64,000 nt of DNA, from positions 1-64,000 of the forward strand of contig NZ_WTCR01000006.1 in NCBI RefSeq assembly GCF_009795715.1, read 5' to 3'. The DNA is from Labilibaculum euxinicum. GTDB taxonomy: Bacteria; Bacteroidota; Bacteroidia; Bacteroidales; Marinifilaceae. Position 1 is the stretch's first letter, and every line of letters begins with the position of its first letter. A program made the translations under genes and the position numbers. Positions 24,670-31,750 of this stretch are shown here, one piece after another. The notes under the pieces were generated by a model. That model was not told the DNA's origin, made no database searches, and saw only the letters and a list, made by a program, of their open reading frames with translations.

Positions 24670-24698
24670 CCGGAGTATTTGTACTCCGGTTTTTTTTT
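24670..24698 (+). terminator. Terminator after the 79-residue protein gene
   Basis: Perfect stem CCGGAGTA (24670-24677) with TACTCCGG (24682-24689), followed by nine T. Confidence 0.88.
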
Positions 24699-24730
24699 GT
24701 TCTAATATTTTCAATTTTAAAATAAAGATG

Positions 24731-24757
24731 TATATTTGATATCAAAATGATATCAAA
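24731..24757 (+). promoter_or_regulatory. Promoter -7 element overlapped by a palindromic operator
   Basis: TATATTTG (24731-24738) fits TAnnTTTG. Starting inside it is a perfect 10-bp inverted repeat, TTTGATATCA (24735-24744), 3-nt spacer, TGATATCAAA (24748-24757), which ends 10 nt before the ATG of the SPFH gene. A dimeric repressor bound here would block both the promoter and the transcription start. The ribbon-helix-helix protein encoded second in the operon is the obvious candidate. Confidence 0.65.
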
Positions 24758-24767
24758 CTAAATTATT

Positions 24768-25622
24768 ATGAGAGAAGAAAAGAGTTATTCTGGAAAGTCA
24801 GGATTTTTAATGGTTTTCATTGTTCTGGCTATGCTGGTAATTGGCATAGTGGGATTGGTAATGGTAAGGAACCCGTTTTTCGTTATTTTTATTCCTTTGG
24901 TAATAGCTTTTATTCCGGGGTTTACAATCGTTAATCCAAACGAAACTTCAGTTTTAGTGCTGTTTGGTGCATATAAAGGAACCATAATGACTAATGGATT
25001 CTTTTGGGTAAATCCATTTATGGTAAAAAAGAAAGTGAGTTTGAGAGCCCGGAATCTGGATAGTGATCCTATAAAGGTGAATGACAAAATTGGAAATCCG
25101 ATTATGATTGGGGTTGTTTTGGTATGGAGGGTAAGAGATACCTACAAAGCTGCTTTTGATGTAGATAACTTCGAACATTTTGTGAATATTCAGTCTGAGG
25201 CTGCTATTCGACATATGGCTGGTTCGTATCCGTATGATAATTTTGAGGATGAACAGGCTGAGATTACCTTGCGTTCGGGAGGAAATAATGTAAGTGAATT
25301 ATTGGAAAGAGAGTTGACTGAACGATTGGAAATTGCCGGAATTGAAGTGATGGAAGCAAGAATTAACTATCTTGCGTACGCCTCTGAAATTGCAGGTGCA
25401 ATGTTGCGCCGTCAGCAGGCAACGGCGGTGGTTGCTGCACGGTTTAAAATTGTTGAAGGTGCTGTTAGTATGGTTGATATGGCATTGGAGCAATTGGCAC
25501 AAAAAAACATTGTTGATCTTGATGAGGATAAAAAAGCAACAATGGTTAGTAATTTGATGGTAGTGCTTTGTTCCGATAAAGATGTAACTCCTGTTGTAAA
25601 TACCGGAACTTTGTATCAATAA
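24768..25622 (+). CDS. SPFH/Band 7 domain membrane protein
   Basis: A 284-residue protein with two N-terminal hydrophobic segments (about 13-33 and 36-50), then an SPFH domain (about 55-220) opening VNPNETSVLVLFGAYKGTI and containing VWRVRDTYKAAFDVDNFEHFVN and the coiled-coil-prone EIAGAMLRRQQATAVVAARFKIVEGAV. SPFH proteins oligomerise and organise membrane microdomains or regulate proteases. It is followed after 10 nt by a ribbon-helix-helix gene, a pairing I have seen repeatedly in Bacteroidota, with a palindromic operator upstream. Confidence 0.9.
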   Translation: MREEKSYSGKSGFLMVFIVLAMLVIGIVGLVMVRNPFFVIFIPLVIAFIPGFTIVNPNETSVLVLFGAYKGTIMTNGFFWVNPFMVKKKVSLRARNLDSDPIKVNDKIGNPIMIGVVLVWRVRDTYKAAFDVDNFEHFVNIQSEAAIRHMAGSYPYDNFEDEQAEITLRSGGNNVSELLERELTERLEIAGIEVMEARINYLAYASEIAGAMLRRQQATAVVAARFKIVEGAVSMVDMALEQLAQKNIVDLDEDKKATMVSNLMVVLCSDKDVTPVVNTGTLYQ

Positions 25623-25632
25623 TTAATTAACT

Positions 25633-25818
25633 ATGGCAAAAAAGAAATCATTTGTTCTGCGTCTTGATCCTGAGATGTACAAAAAGTTGGAAAGGTGGGC
25701 TGTTGATGAATTTCGTAGTACGAATGGACAAATTGAATGGATTTTGAATAAAGCCTTGAATGAAGCAGGACGGAAAAAAGATAATGGCACCGAAGATGCC
25801 GGCAAATTAGAAGAATAA
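25633..25818 (+). CDS. Ribbon-helix-helix (Arc-like) DNA-binding protein
   Basis: A 61-residue protein. Residues 5-45 fit the Arc/MetJ ribbon-helix-helix fold: the beta strand KSFVLRLDP followed by two helices (EMYKKLERWAVDEF, STNGQIEWILNKALNEAG). It is basic at the N-terminus with an acidic tail. Its place behind the SPFH gene and the palindrome across the operon promoter suggest autoregulation. Alternatively it may regulate other loci. There is no toxin-like partner gene, so a toxin-antitoxin role is unlikely. Confidence 0.82.
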   Translation: MAKKKSFVLRLDPEMYKKLERWAVDEFRSTNGQIEWILNKALNEAGRKKDNGTEDAGKLEE

Positions 25819-25821
25819 AAA

Positions 25822-25854
25822 AAGCCCAAATGTTAAAATGTAACATTTGGGCTT
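25822..25854. terminator. Bidirectional terminator
   Basis: A 14-bp perfect stem AAGCCCAAATGTTA (25822-25835) with 25841-25854, between the RHH gene and the converging membrane acetyltransferase-like gene. Confidence 0.88.
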
Positions 25855-25860
25855 AAGTTA

Positions 25861-26505
25861 TTAAGAGGATTTTTTTAGTGATTTTTGCATGATGGAATTG
25901 CCATCTTTATCGGATGCTTCAAATCCCATTTTCTCCATATATTTTAGATTCATTCCCGTGTCGAAATAAACGGAATTGATATCGTGTTTCTGTAAAATAT
26001 CACTTAATTGATTGTACAAATAAGCACCAACTTTAAAGTCGCGGTACTGAGGTAATGCATAATCCAATTCAATTCTTAGTTCTGTTTGATCTTTAGATCC
26101 GATAAAAATTCCTGCAACTGCCATATCTCTTAGTACAAACATTCCCAATTGGCCTTTTCCCATTTTATAATCCGGAAAGAAACTCTTAATGTCCTTTTTA
26201 TAAAAGTCAAGAAAATGTGTTAACAGCTCGTCATTTTCTTTTATCTCAATGATTTTAAAGTCTTCTTTTCGCTTATACATTTTCTGCAGATTGTATAGGT
26301 TTGCGCAAACAATAAGAAAATTCATGATTCCAACAGGTAAGGAGCCAATTAGAAATCCGTAAGCAGAAAAAAGAACAGCTCCAGTCAAATTGTACCATCT
26401 TAATTTTACAATTGAAGTCATTGTTAAAGAAATCAAAACCAATACCGAGGCTGCATAGCCAATCCATTCAAGTAATTGAATGCCTAAGATGTTATATTCC
26501 AGCAT
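25861..26505 (-). CDS. Membrane protein with C-terminal acetyltransferase-like domain
   Basis: A 214-residue protein. Residues 8-75 hold three hydrophobic segments resembling a YgjV-type inner-membrane module (WIGYAASVLVLISLTMTSIVKLRWYNL...). Residues 85-205 look like a GNAT acetyltransferase fold (QLGMFVLRDMAVAGIFIGSKD; ELDYALPQYRDFKVGAYLYNQL; NSVYFDTGMNLKYMEKMGFE), with the acetyl-CoA loop only loosely conserved. The substrate is unknown. It is downstream of the phosphofructokinase gene but separated by a terminator. Confidence 0.65.
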   Translation of the reverse strand: MLEYNILGIQLLEWIGYAASVLVLISLTMTSIVKLRWYNLTGAVLFSAYGFLIGSLPVGIMNFLIVCANLYNLQKMYKRKEDFKIIEIKENDELLTHFLDFYKKDIKSFFPDYKMGKGQLGMFVLRDMAVAGIFIGSKDQTELRIELDYALPQYRDFKVGAYLYNQLSDILQKHDINSVYFDTGMNLKYMEKMGFEASDKDGNSIMQKSLKKSS

Positions 26506-26577
26506 AATAAATTTAATAGTGAAAAAATAAATTCTGAAGAGGGTTCAAAAATGGTTTGGATATTCTGATAAAAGCAG

Positions 26578-26601
26578 AAACCTTTCGTTACCGAAAGGTT
26601 T
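26578..26601 (-). terminator. Terminator of the phosphofructokinase gene
   Basis: A 10-bp perfect stem AAACCTTTCG (26578-26587) with CGAAAGGTTT (26592-26601), 26 nt after the stop. Confidence 0.8.
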
Positions 26602-26626
26602 CTCAAATATACTAAACATTTTTTTC

Positions 26627-27823
26627 TTACAATCCGGTCATTAAAAATAATGGCTGCATTTCGAAGCTGTTGTATTTTGGTCTTAACCGATCGGTATTAT
26701 AATATCGGTCAACATCCACCAATTTTTTAGAGCTGGTAACAATATCTATCGGAGCATTATCATATCTTCCATTTCGGAGTGTTATTAATCTGCCATGAAC
26801 TCCTTTAATGATTAAATCCAATGCCAGATTTCCAAATGCCATAGGAACTATGGAATCAATAGCATCCGGATCGCCGCAACGAACCATATAACCTAACTTT
26901 TGATTGATAACATTAATAGGTTTTGAATTGTTGTATTTTGGAGATAATTGTTTCAGATGTTCAGATACGCGGTCACCAATGCCACCTAATTTTCTATGTC
27001 CGTAATCATCTCTGACATCATCCTGAAAAATCATATCCTCTCCCGAGAAACTAGCACCTTCAGAAATTAGCACAACGGAATAATGACTGGGATTTGAGAA
27101 TCGATCTTGTATCATTAGCTCGGTTAAGCGTTCTATGTCAAAATTGTATTCTGGAATTACACATCTATTTGCTGCACCGGCCAGCGTTGGTAAAATTGCT
27201 GTAAATCCCGCATAACGACCAAAAACTTCCAATACCAGTAATCTTTCATGCGAACCAGCTGATGTTCTTAGGCTGTGTGTTAATGAAATGGTACGTGTGA
27301 TACATGTACTAAATCCGATACAGTAGTCAGTTCCGGGAACATCGTTATCCATGGTTTTAGGTATGGCAATAACTTTAAATCCTTCTTTGTACAATCGCAC
27401 ACCATAGCTAAGAGTGTCGTCACCTCCAATCGGAATTAAATAGTCAATGTTCAGAAAAGCCAGATTGGCAAGAACCTCTTCCGTTAAATCATTAACCTCT
27501 TCATTGTATTTTTCTTTTAGATGAGTTGGAATTCTATCTTTTGAGGTTTTTGAAGGATTTACTCTGGAAGTGTGAAGAAATGTGCCGCCGGTTCTACCAA
27601 CTTTGTTTACCAGTTCTTCACTTAATGAAATATAGTTCTCGCTGTTATCTGCTTTTTTATCACGGATAATATCAATTAAACCTCTCCAGCCTTTGCGAAT
27701 GCCGATTACTTGATAACCTTCCCTTATTGCTCTAATTGTGACAGCACGAATAGCGGGATTTAACCCGGGAACATCACCACCACCAGTTAGAATTCCAATA
27801 ATTCCTTTCGTCGATTTTGCCAT
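26627..27823 (-). CDS. 6-phosphofructokinase, probably pyrophosphate-dependent type
   Basis: A 398-residue glycolytic enzyme. It has the phosphoryl-donor loop GILTGGGDVPGLNPAIRAV near 11-29, GGDDT near 113, PKTMDNDVPGTDYCIGF near 136-152 (catalytic TxDND) and GRYAGFTA near 188. In this superfamily Asp in GGDD and Lys in PKTxDND mark PPi users, whereas ATP enzymes have Gly at both places, so PPi as donor is likely though not certain. Length and the N-terminal extension over bacterial PfkA fit the long clade. Monocistronic. Confidence 0.88.
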   Translation of the reverse strand: MAKSTKGIIGILTGGGDVPGLNPAIRAVTIRAIREGYQVIGIRKGWRGLIDIIRDKKADNSENYISLSEELVNKVGRTGGTFLHTSRVNPSKTSKDRIPTHLKEKYNEEVNDLTEEVLANLAFLNIDYLIPIGGDDTLSYGVRLYKEGFKVIAIPKTMDNDVPGTDYCIGFSTCITRTISLTHSLRTSAGSHERLLVLEVFGRYAGFTAILPTLAGAANRCVIPEYNFDIERLTELMIQDRFSNPSHYSVVLISEGASFSGEDMIFQDDVRDDYGHRKLGGIGDRVSEHLKQLSPKYNNSKPINVINQKLGYMVRCGDPDAIDSIVPMAFGNLALDLIIKGVHGRLITLRNGRYDNAPIDIVTSSKKLVDVDRYYNTDRLRPKYNSFEMQPLFLMTGL

Positions 27824-27951
27824 AGTAAATATCTTAAGTAACTGAAAACAATGTAATATCAGTTTAAGATATCATTTTGTTAAGGGAAATTCAAGCCAAA
27901 ATAAGATGAAGATTCATTTATGGGAAGAGAATAAGGTAATTAAGAATAATT

Positions 27952-28608
27952 CTAATTACTGAACGAGTAAGAAATAATATTTGCACCCATCTTTAGTGCT
28001 TTTTGATGATTAATTTCTGTATCGTTGTGAACAGAAGTATCTTCCCAGCCATCGCCCAAATCCGTTTCGTAAGTGTAAAAACAAACCAATCTTCCTTTGT
28101 GAAAAATACCAAAGCCCTGAGGAGGTTTCCCATCGTGTTCATGTATTTTAGGAAGTCCGTTTGGGAATTCGTACACTTGATGATAAATTGGATGAGAAAA
28201 GGGTAACTCAATCAGTTCTTCGTTCGGAAACACTTTTTTTATCTCGCGTCTGAAATAGGCATTCAAACCATAATTGTCATCAACATGAAGAAAGCCACCA
28301 CCTTCAAGATACTTCCTTAAATTTGTAACTTCCTGATTGTTCAAAACAATATTTCCGTGCCCGGTTAGGTGAACAAATGGATAGGAGAATAGCTCAGGAC
28401 TTCCCACTTCAACAATATTGGCATCTTTATAGATGTTTGCAATGTTGTTGCGATTGCAAAATTCGATGAGATTGGGTAATGATCCTGGATTTGCATACCA
28501 GTCACCACCGCCATTGTATTTAAGTAAACCGATTCGAACCGTTGTGTTTTGTGAAAAGGAGCACAAACTAATGAGCAAAAAAAGCGCGATATGAATTATT
28601 TTACTCAT
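27952..28608 (-). CDS. DUF4159 exported protein
   Basis: A 218-residue protein with a signal peptide (ending SLCSFSQ) and one DUF4159 domain: RIGLLKYNGGGDWYANPGSLPNL, VHLTGHGNIVLNNQEVTNLRKYLEGGGFLHVDDNYG near 80-115, and ELPFSHPIYHQVYEF. The domain has a class I glutamine-amidotransferase/ThuA-like look; biochemical function is not known. ATG 28608 is used because the frame base before it is a TTG. It lies 7 nt downstream of the rsmE stop, probably in one operon. Confidence 0.85.
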   Translation of the reverse strand: MSKIIHIALFLLISLCSFSQNTTVRIGLLKYNGGGDWYANPGSLPNLIEFCNRNNIANIYKDANIVEVGSPELFSYPFVHLTGHGNIVLNNQEVTNLRKYLEGGGFLHVDDNYGLNAYFRREIKKVFPNEELIELPFSHPIYHQVYEFPNGLPKIHEHDGKPPQGFGIFHKGRLVCFYTYETDLGDGWEDTSVHNDTEINHQKALKMGANIISYSFSN

Positions 28609-28615
28609 CAAATGA

Positions 28616-29317
28616 TTATTGGTTTTCTAAACTAATGATATTACATGCAACAACTCCGGCTGTTTCTGTTCTCAAACGGCTTTCTCCCAGACTAATTTCT
28701 TTAAAGCCATTTTCTTTAGCCAGATTTACTTCTTCAATACTAAAATCTCCTTCAGGGCCAATCAATATTAATGCATTTTGTTTTGCCTGATAAAGATTTT
28801 TCAGATGCGTTTTTTCACCTTCGTTGCAATGAGCTATGTATTTTTCTCCATCGAATGGGGAAGTTACCAAATCGGAAAATTTGGTTTGTTCATTTAAAAT
28901 TGGATGGTAAGCTTTAAGAGATTGTTTAACTGCAGAGGTAATTACTTTAAACAAACGCTCATGTTTTACTACTTTCCTCTCGGAGTGCTGACATAGAAGA
29001 GGAGTGAATTCATGAATACCAATTTCAGTACATTTTTCCATGAACCATTCTGTTCTATCCATATTTTTTGTAGGAGCCAGAGCAATGTGTAACTTGTAAT
29101 TCAGTTTCCCAAATTCCGTTTGAGTCTCGATACACTCAACAGTGCATCTTTTAGGATGAGCGTCAATTATTTTTGCTTTGTAAAGAGAGCCTTTACCATC
29201 AATCAGATGAATAATATCTTCCTCTTTTAAGCGAAGTACTCTAATGCAATGTTTTGATTCAATCTCATTTAATTGATAAAATTGATTCTGGATATCTGGT
29301 GTATAAAATAAGTTCAT
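28616..29317 (-). CDS. rsmE: 16S rRNA (uracil-1498-N3)-methyltransferase
   Basis: A 233-residue SPOUT methyltransferase that N3-methylates U1498 of 16S rRNA. It has the N-terminal PUA-like part (HCIRVLRLKEEDIIHLIDGKGSLYKAKI) and the SPOUT knot with LALAPTKNMDRTEWFMEKCTEIGI near 72-97, LILIGPEGDFSIEEV near 178-192 and ISLGESRLRTETA near 203-215. It is the first gene of a two-gene unit with the DUF4159 gene. Confidence 0.95.
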   Translation of the reverse strand: MNLFYTPDIQNQFYQLNEIESKHCIRVLRLKEEDIIHLIDGKGSLYKAKIIDAHPKRCTVECIETQTEFGKLNYKLHIALAPTKNMDRTEWFMEKCTEIGIHEFTPLLCQHSERKVVKHERLFKVITSAVKQSLKAYHPILNEQTKFSDLVTSPFDGEKYIAHCNEGEKTHLKNLYQAKQNALILIGPEGDFSIEEVNLAKENGFKEISLGESRLRTETAGVVACNIISLENQ

Positions 29318-29399
29318 AAGCTTTCACAAGTAAAAAAAACATGATGTTGCAAAGTTAGCTTATGTATTTCTTTTCAGGGATTAATTTGAAATAAAAATT

Positions 29400-30593
29400 T
29401 CACCAAACCATAGGCTGGTAAATTGCAGCCAGAATAAATGTTAGAACTGAAAAGATGAGGCCAAACATAAATATAGTATAAGAAATTCGTAAAAATCGAT
29501 ATTTTCTACCCAGAACTTTTCCAAGAAAATACTGATCTCTAATTAAACTGTCATACAATTCATCGTAGTCCGACATCATTCCTTTTAATGCGTCTGAATA
29601 ATCGGCAAGAGCCATTTTATGGAAATTTCCGAAAAACATTAAATTTACTCTCTTCTTTTTGATGTCTTCCTGCGAGAATGTTCCTGACGTAACAATAGGC
29701 CGGGTTGCCAATACGGAATACGTAATGGTGAACAAACAGACTATCAAAAGAATAACACAAGGGATAATGAAATGAGGAACATCCATTATATTTTTGAAAA
29801 TAAAGAAGATGGCCGAGATGATGATTGAATTGACAGAGATCATTAAGTTGGCTTTTTTATCGGCAATGGAACTTAAATTAATCTGATTCCTTGAAGTTAC
29901 TTTAAACATGGTTTCAATGCCACGCTGCGGAGTTTTTAGCTTTGTGTTTTGTTGCTCCAGTTTACTTACCATTTCGGTAAGTTTCTTTATTTCTTTAGTC
30001 TGAAAACCAGCCACTTTATCAACTACTTTTTGATAATTCACCTCTTTCTTTTTAGCCAAAGTTTTTTTACCGTAATTGGTATGGTAATGATGATCTTTTA
30101 AAAAACGCAAGGTTTCTTCCCAATACAATTTGGGGTGAATGTCATGATGAAGAATTCCACTTCTTTCTTCTCTCAGCTTTTCGGATATTTTTATGTAATC
30201 CTTTGTTGATAAGTGGTGCAGATCTGCATCGCATAGCACATTACATACTTTTTCATCACAAGGAAGGTGTGGCATCTTTGTGTGTAGAATGGCTTCAGTT
30301 ATTTGTTGTATTTTTTCCTCAGGGTAATTTTTTTCTTCGAGAAATTTTCTGGCATGTGCGGCACTTATTTCTTCATGTTTAGCAAAGTTTTCATAGTAAC
30401 CGGTGTCATGAAACCAGGCTGCCAGAATGAGATTTTCCATTTCGTCGGGAGACAATCCTGTTTCCAAACCAATTTTTTTTGCTTGTTTAACCACATTTTG
30501 AGTGTGTTCCAAATTGTGATAGGTAAAGATTGGCTGGTGGGTACTTTCGATTAAATTAGTAACAAATGTTTCCGCTTCATGGATGATATTCAT
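29400..30593 (-). CDS. HD-domain protein fused to a PycTM (Pycsar effector-like) membrane domain
   Basis: A 397-residue two-part protein. Residues 1-150 are an HD phosphohydrolase-type domain with H25/H29 (YHNLEHTQ), AAWFHDTGYYENFAKHEEISA (HD near 62-63), and D124 in LCDADLHHL. A linker coiled coil (about 205-225) is followed by a PycTM/DUF5706-like region (about 235-397) with SSIADKKANLMISVNSIIISAIFF and three or four membrane helices. PycTM is the pore-forming effector domain of Pycsar anti-phage systems, but no pyrimidine cyclase gene is adjacent. A housekeeping nucleotide phosphohydrolase at the membrane is equally possible. Confidence 0.82.
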   Translation of the reverse strand: MNIIHEAETFVTNLIESTHQPIFTYHNLEHTQNVVKQAKKIGLETGLSPDEMENLILAAWFHDTGYYENFAKHEEISAAHARKFLEEKNYPEEKIQQITEAILHTKMPHLPCDEKVCNVLCDADLHHLSTKDYIKISEKLREERSGILHHDIHPKLYWEETLRFLKDHHYHTNYGKKTLAKKKEVNYQKVVDKVAGFQTKEIKKLTEMVSKLEQQNTKLKTPQRGIETMFKVTSRNQINLSSIADKKANLMISVNSIIISAIFFIFKNIMDVPHFIIPCVILLIVCLFTITYSVLATRPIVTSGTFSQEDIKKKRVNLMFFGNFHKMALADYSDALKGMMSDYDELYDSLIRDQYFLGKVLGRKYRFLRISYTIFMFGLIFSVLTFILAAIYQPMVW

Positions 30594-30773
30594 TTCTCTT
30601 TTTTTTTCTAATGTTGACTAAATGAAATTGTAATGAATAAATATAGTCATTATAGTGGAAAACGATTTGAAAATTCCATAATAATGCCTTGGCTCCCTCT
30701 TTTTTGTTGGGAATTGAGCCTTATTTATGTAATTTTAAATTCCTAATTAAATTCGCAAAAGATACTTCATATA

Positions 30774-31706
30774 ATGAACAGATTTTTAATTTCCTATATT
30801 GTTCTTCTAAGTTTTCTTGTCTTTTTTGAATCGTGTAAGCAGAAATCATCTGATACCAAGTTGGTATATGAATTGGATTCTACCTACCAATTTCCTTACT
30901 CCATATTGGAGGCTGATGAAAAATATAATTTGAAAGATGAGTTAAGAGAGATTTCCGGATTATCTTATTATAATGATCACAGTTTGCTTTGTGTGAACGA
31001 TGAGAAAGGAATTATTTACAAATTCAGTTTAAAGAAGAAAGAGATTACAAAAAAATATGTGTTTGATAAATCGGGAGATTATGAAGGCATTGAAGTAGTA
31101 GGTGATCAGGTTTTTGTACTCCGGTCAGATGGAAATATTTTTGCAGTTGATCATATGAAAAATGAGGATATTTTATCTGTGAAAACCAAAACACAATTGA
31201 ATGCAGGAAACAATACGGAAGGTTTAGGTTATGATTTCCAAAGCAATAGTCTTCTTGTTGCATGCAAAGGAAATCCGGGCATTAATAATAATTTTAAAGG
31301 GAAAAGAGCAATTTATAAGTATTCTCTCAAAACGAATAAATTGTCTGATTCTCCTGCTTTTTTAATCGATCAGGAACAAATAAGGAGAATTCTTGATTTT
31401 GACGGATATACAAGTTTTTCTGTGACCTTGGTGGAAAGCATTAATCCATCACAAGGAGATTTTACATTTCAACCATCGGCGGTGGCAATGCATCCTATTA
31501 CTAATAACTTATATGTATTAGGATCCGTTGGTAAATTATTACTGGTGCTCAATCCGGAAGGCGATGTTTTGGCTATTGTGAAATTGAAACGAAAGATGTT
31601 CAGACAGCCGGAGGGAATCTGTTTTTCTCCTGACGGGACTATGTATATTTCTAATGAAGGAAAAGGAAGAGCTGCTAATATTTACAAGTTCAGCTACCAC
31701 AAATAA
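30774..31706 (+). CDS. SdiA-regulated-like beta-propeller lipoprotein
   Basis: A 310-residue lipoprotein (signal with lipobox FFESC, Cys about 21) and a propeller of the SdiA-regulated/YjiK type: LREISGLSYYNDHSLLCVNDEKGIIYKF, GDYEGIEVVGDQVFVLRSDGNIFAVD, NAGNNTEGLGYDFQSNSLLVACKG, QPEGICFSPDGTMYISNEG. Function is not established; propellers of this kind resemble esterases or scaffold proteins. It is 14 nt upstream of the phosphoesterase/Omp85 fusion frame and probably co-transcribed, which suggests an outer-membrane role. Confidence 0.82.
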   Translation: MNRFLISYIVLLSFLVFFESCKQKSSDTKLVYELDSTYQFPYSILEADEKYNLKDELREISGLSYYNDHSLLCVNDEKGIIYKFSLKKKEITKKYVFDKSGDYEGIEVVGDQVFVLRSDGNIFAVDHMKNEDILSVKTKTQLNAGNNTEGLGYDFQSNSLLVACKGNPGINNNFKGKRAIYKYSLKTNKLSDSPAFLIDQEQIRRILDFDGYTSFSVTLVESINPSQGDFTFQPSAVAMHPITNNLYVLGSVGKLLLVLNPEGDVLAIVKLKRKMFRQPEGICFSPDGTMYISNEGKGRAANIYKFSYHK

Positions 31707-31750
31707 ATTGAAATTGACGAATGTTATTGTATTTTAATTTTGATAATACG

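Noticed and set aside
25633-25818. RHH protein as an antitoxin
   Set aside because: No small toxin-like gene is adjacent; the partner is an SPFH membrane protein, so a repressor role is preferred.
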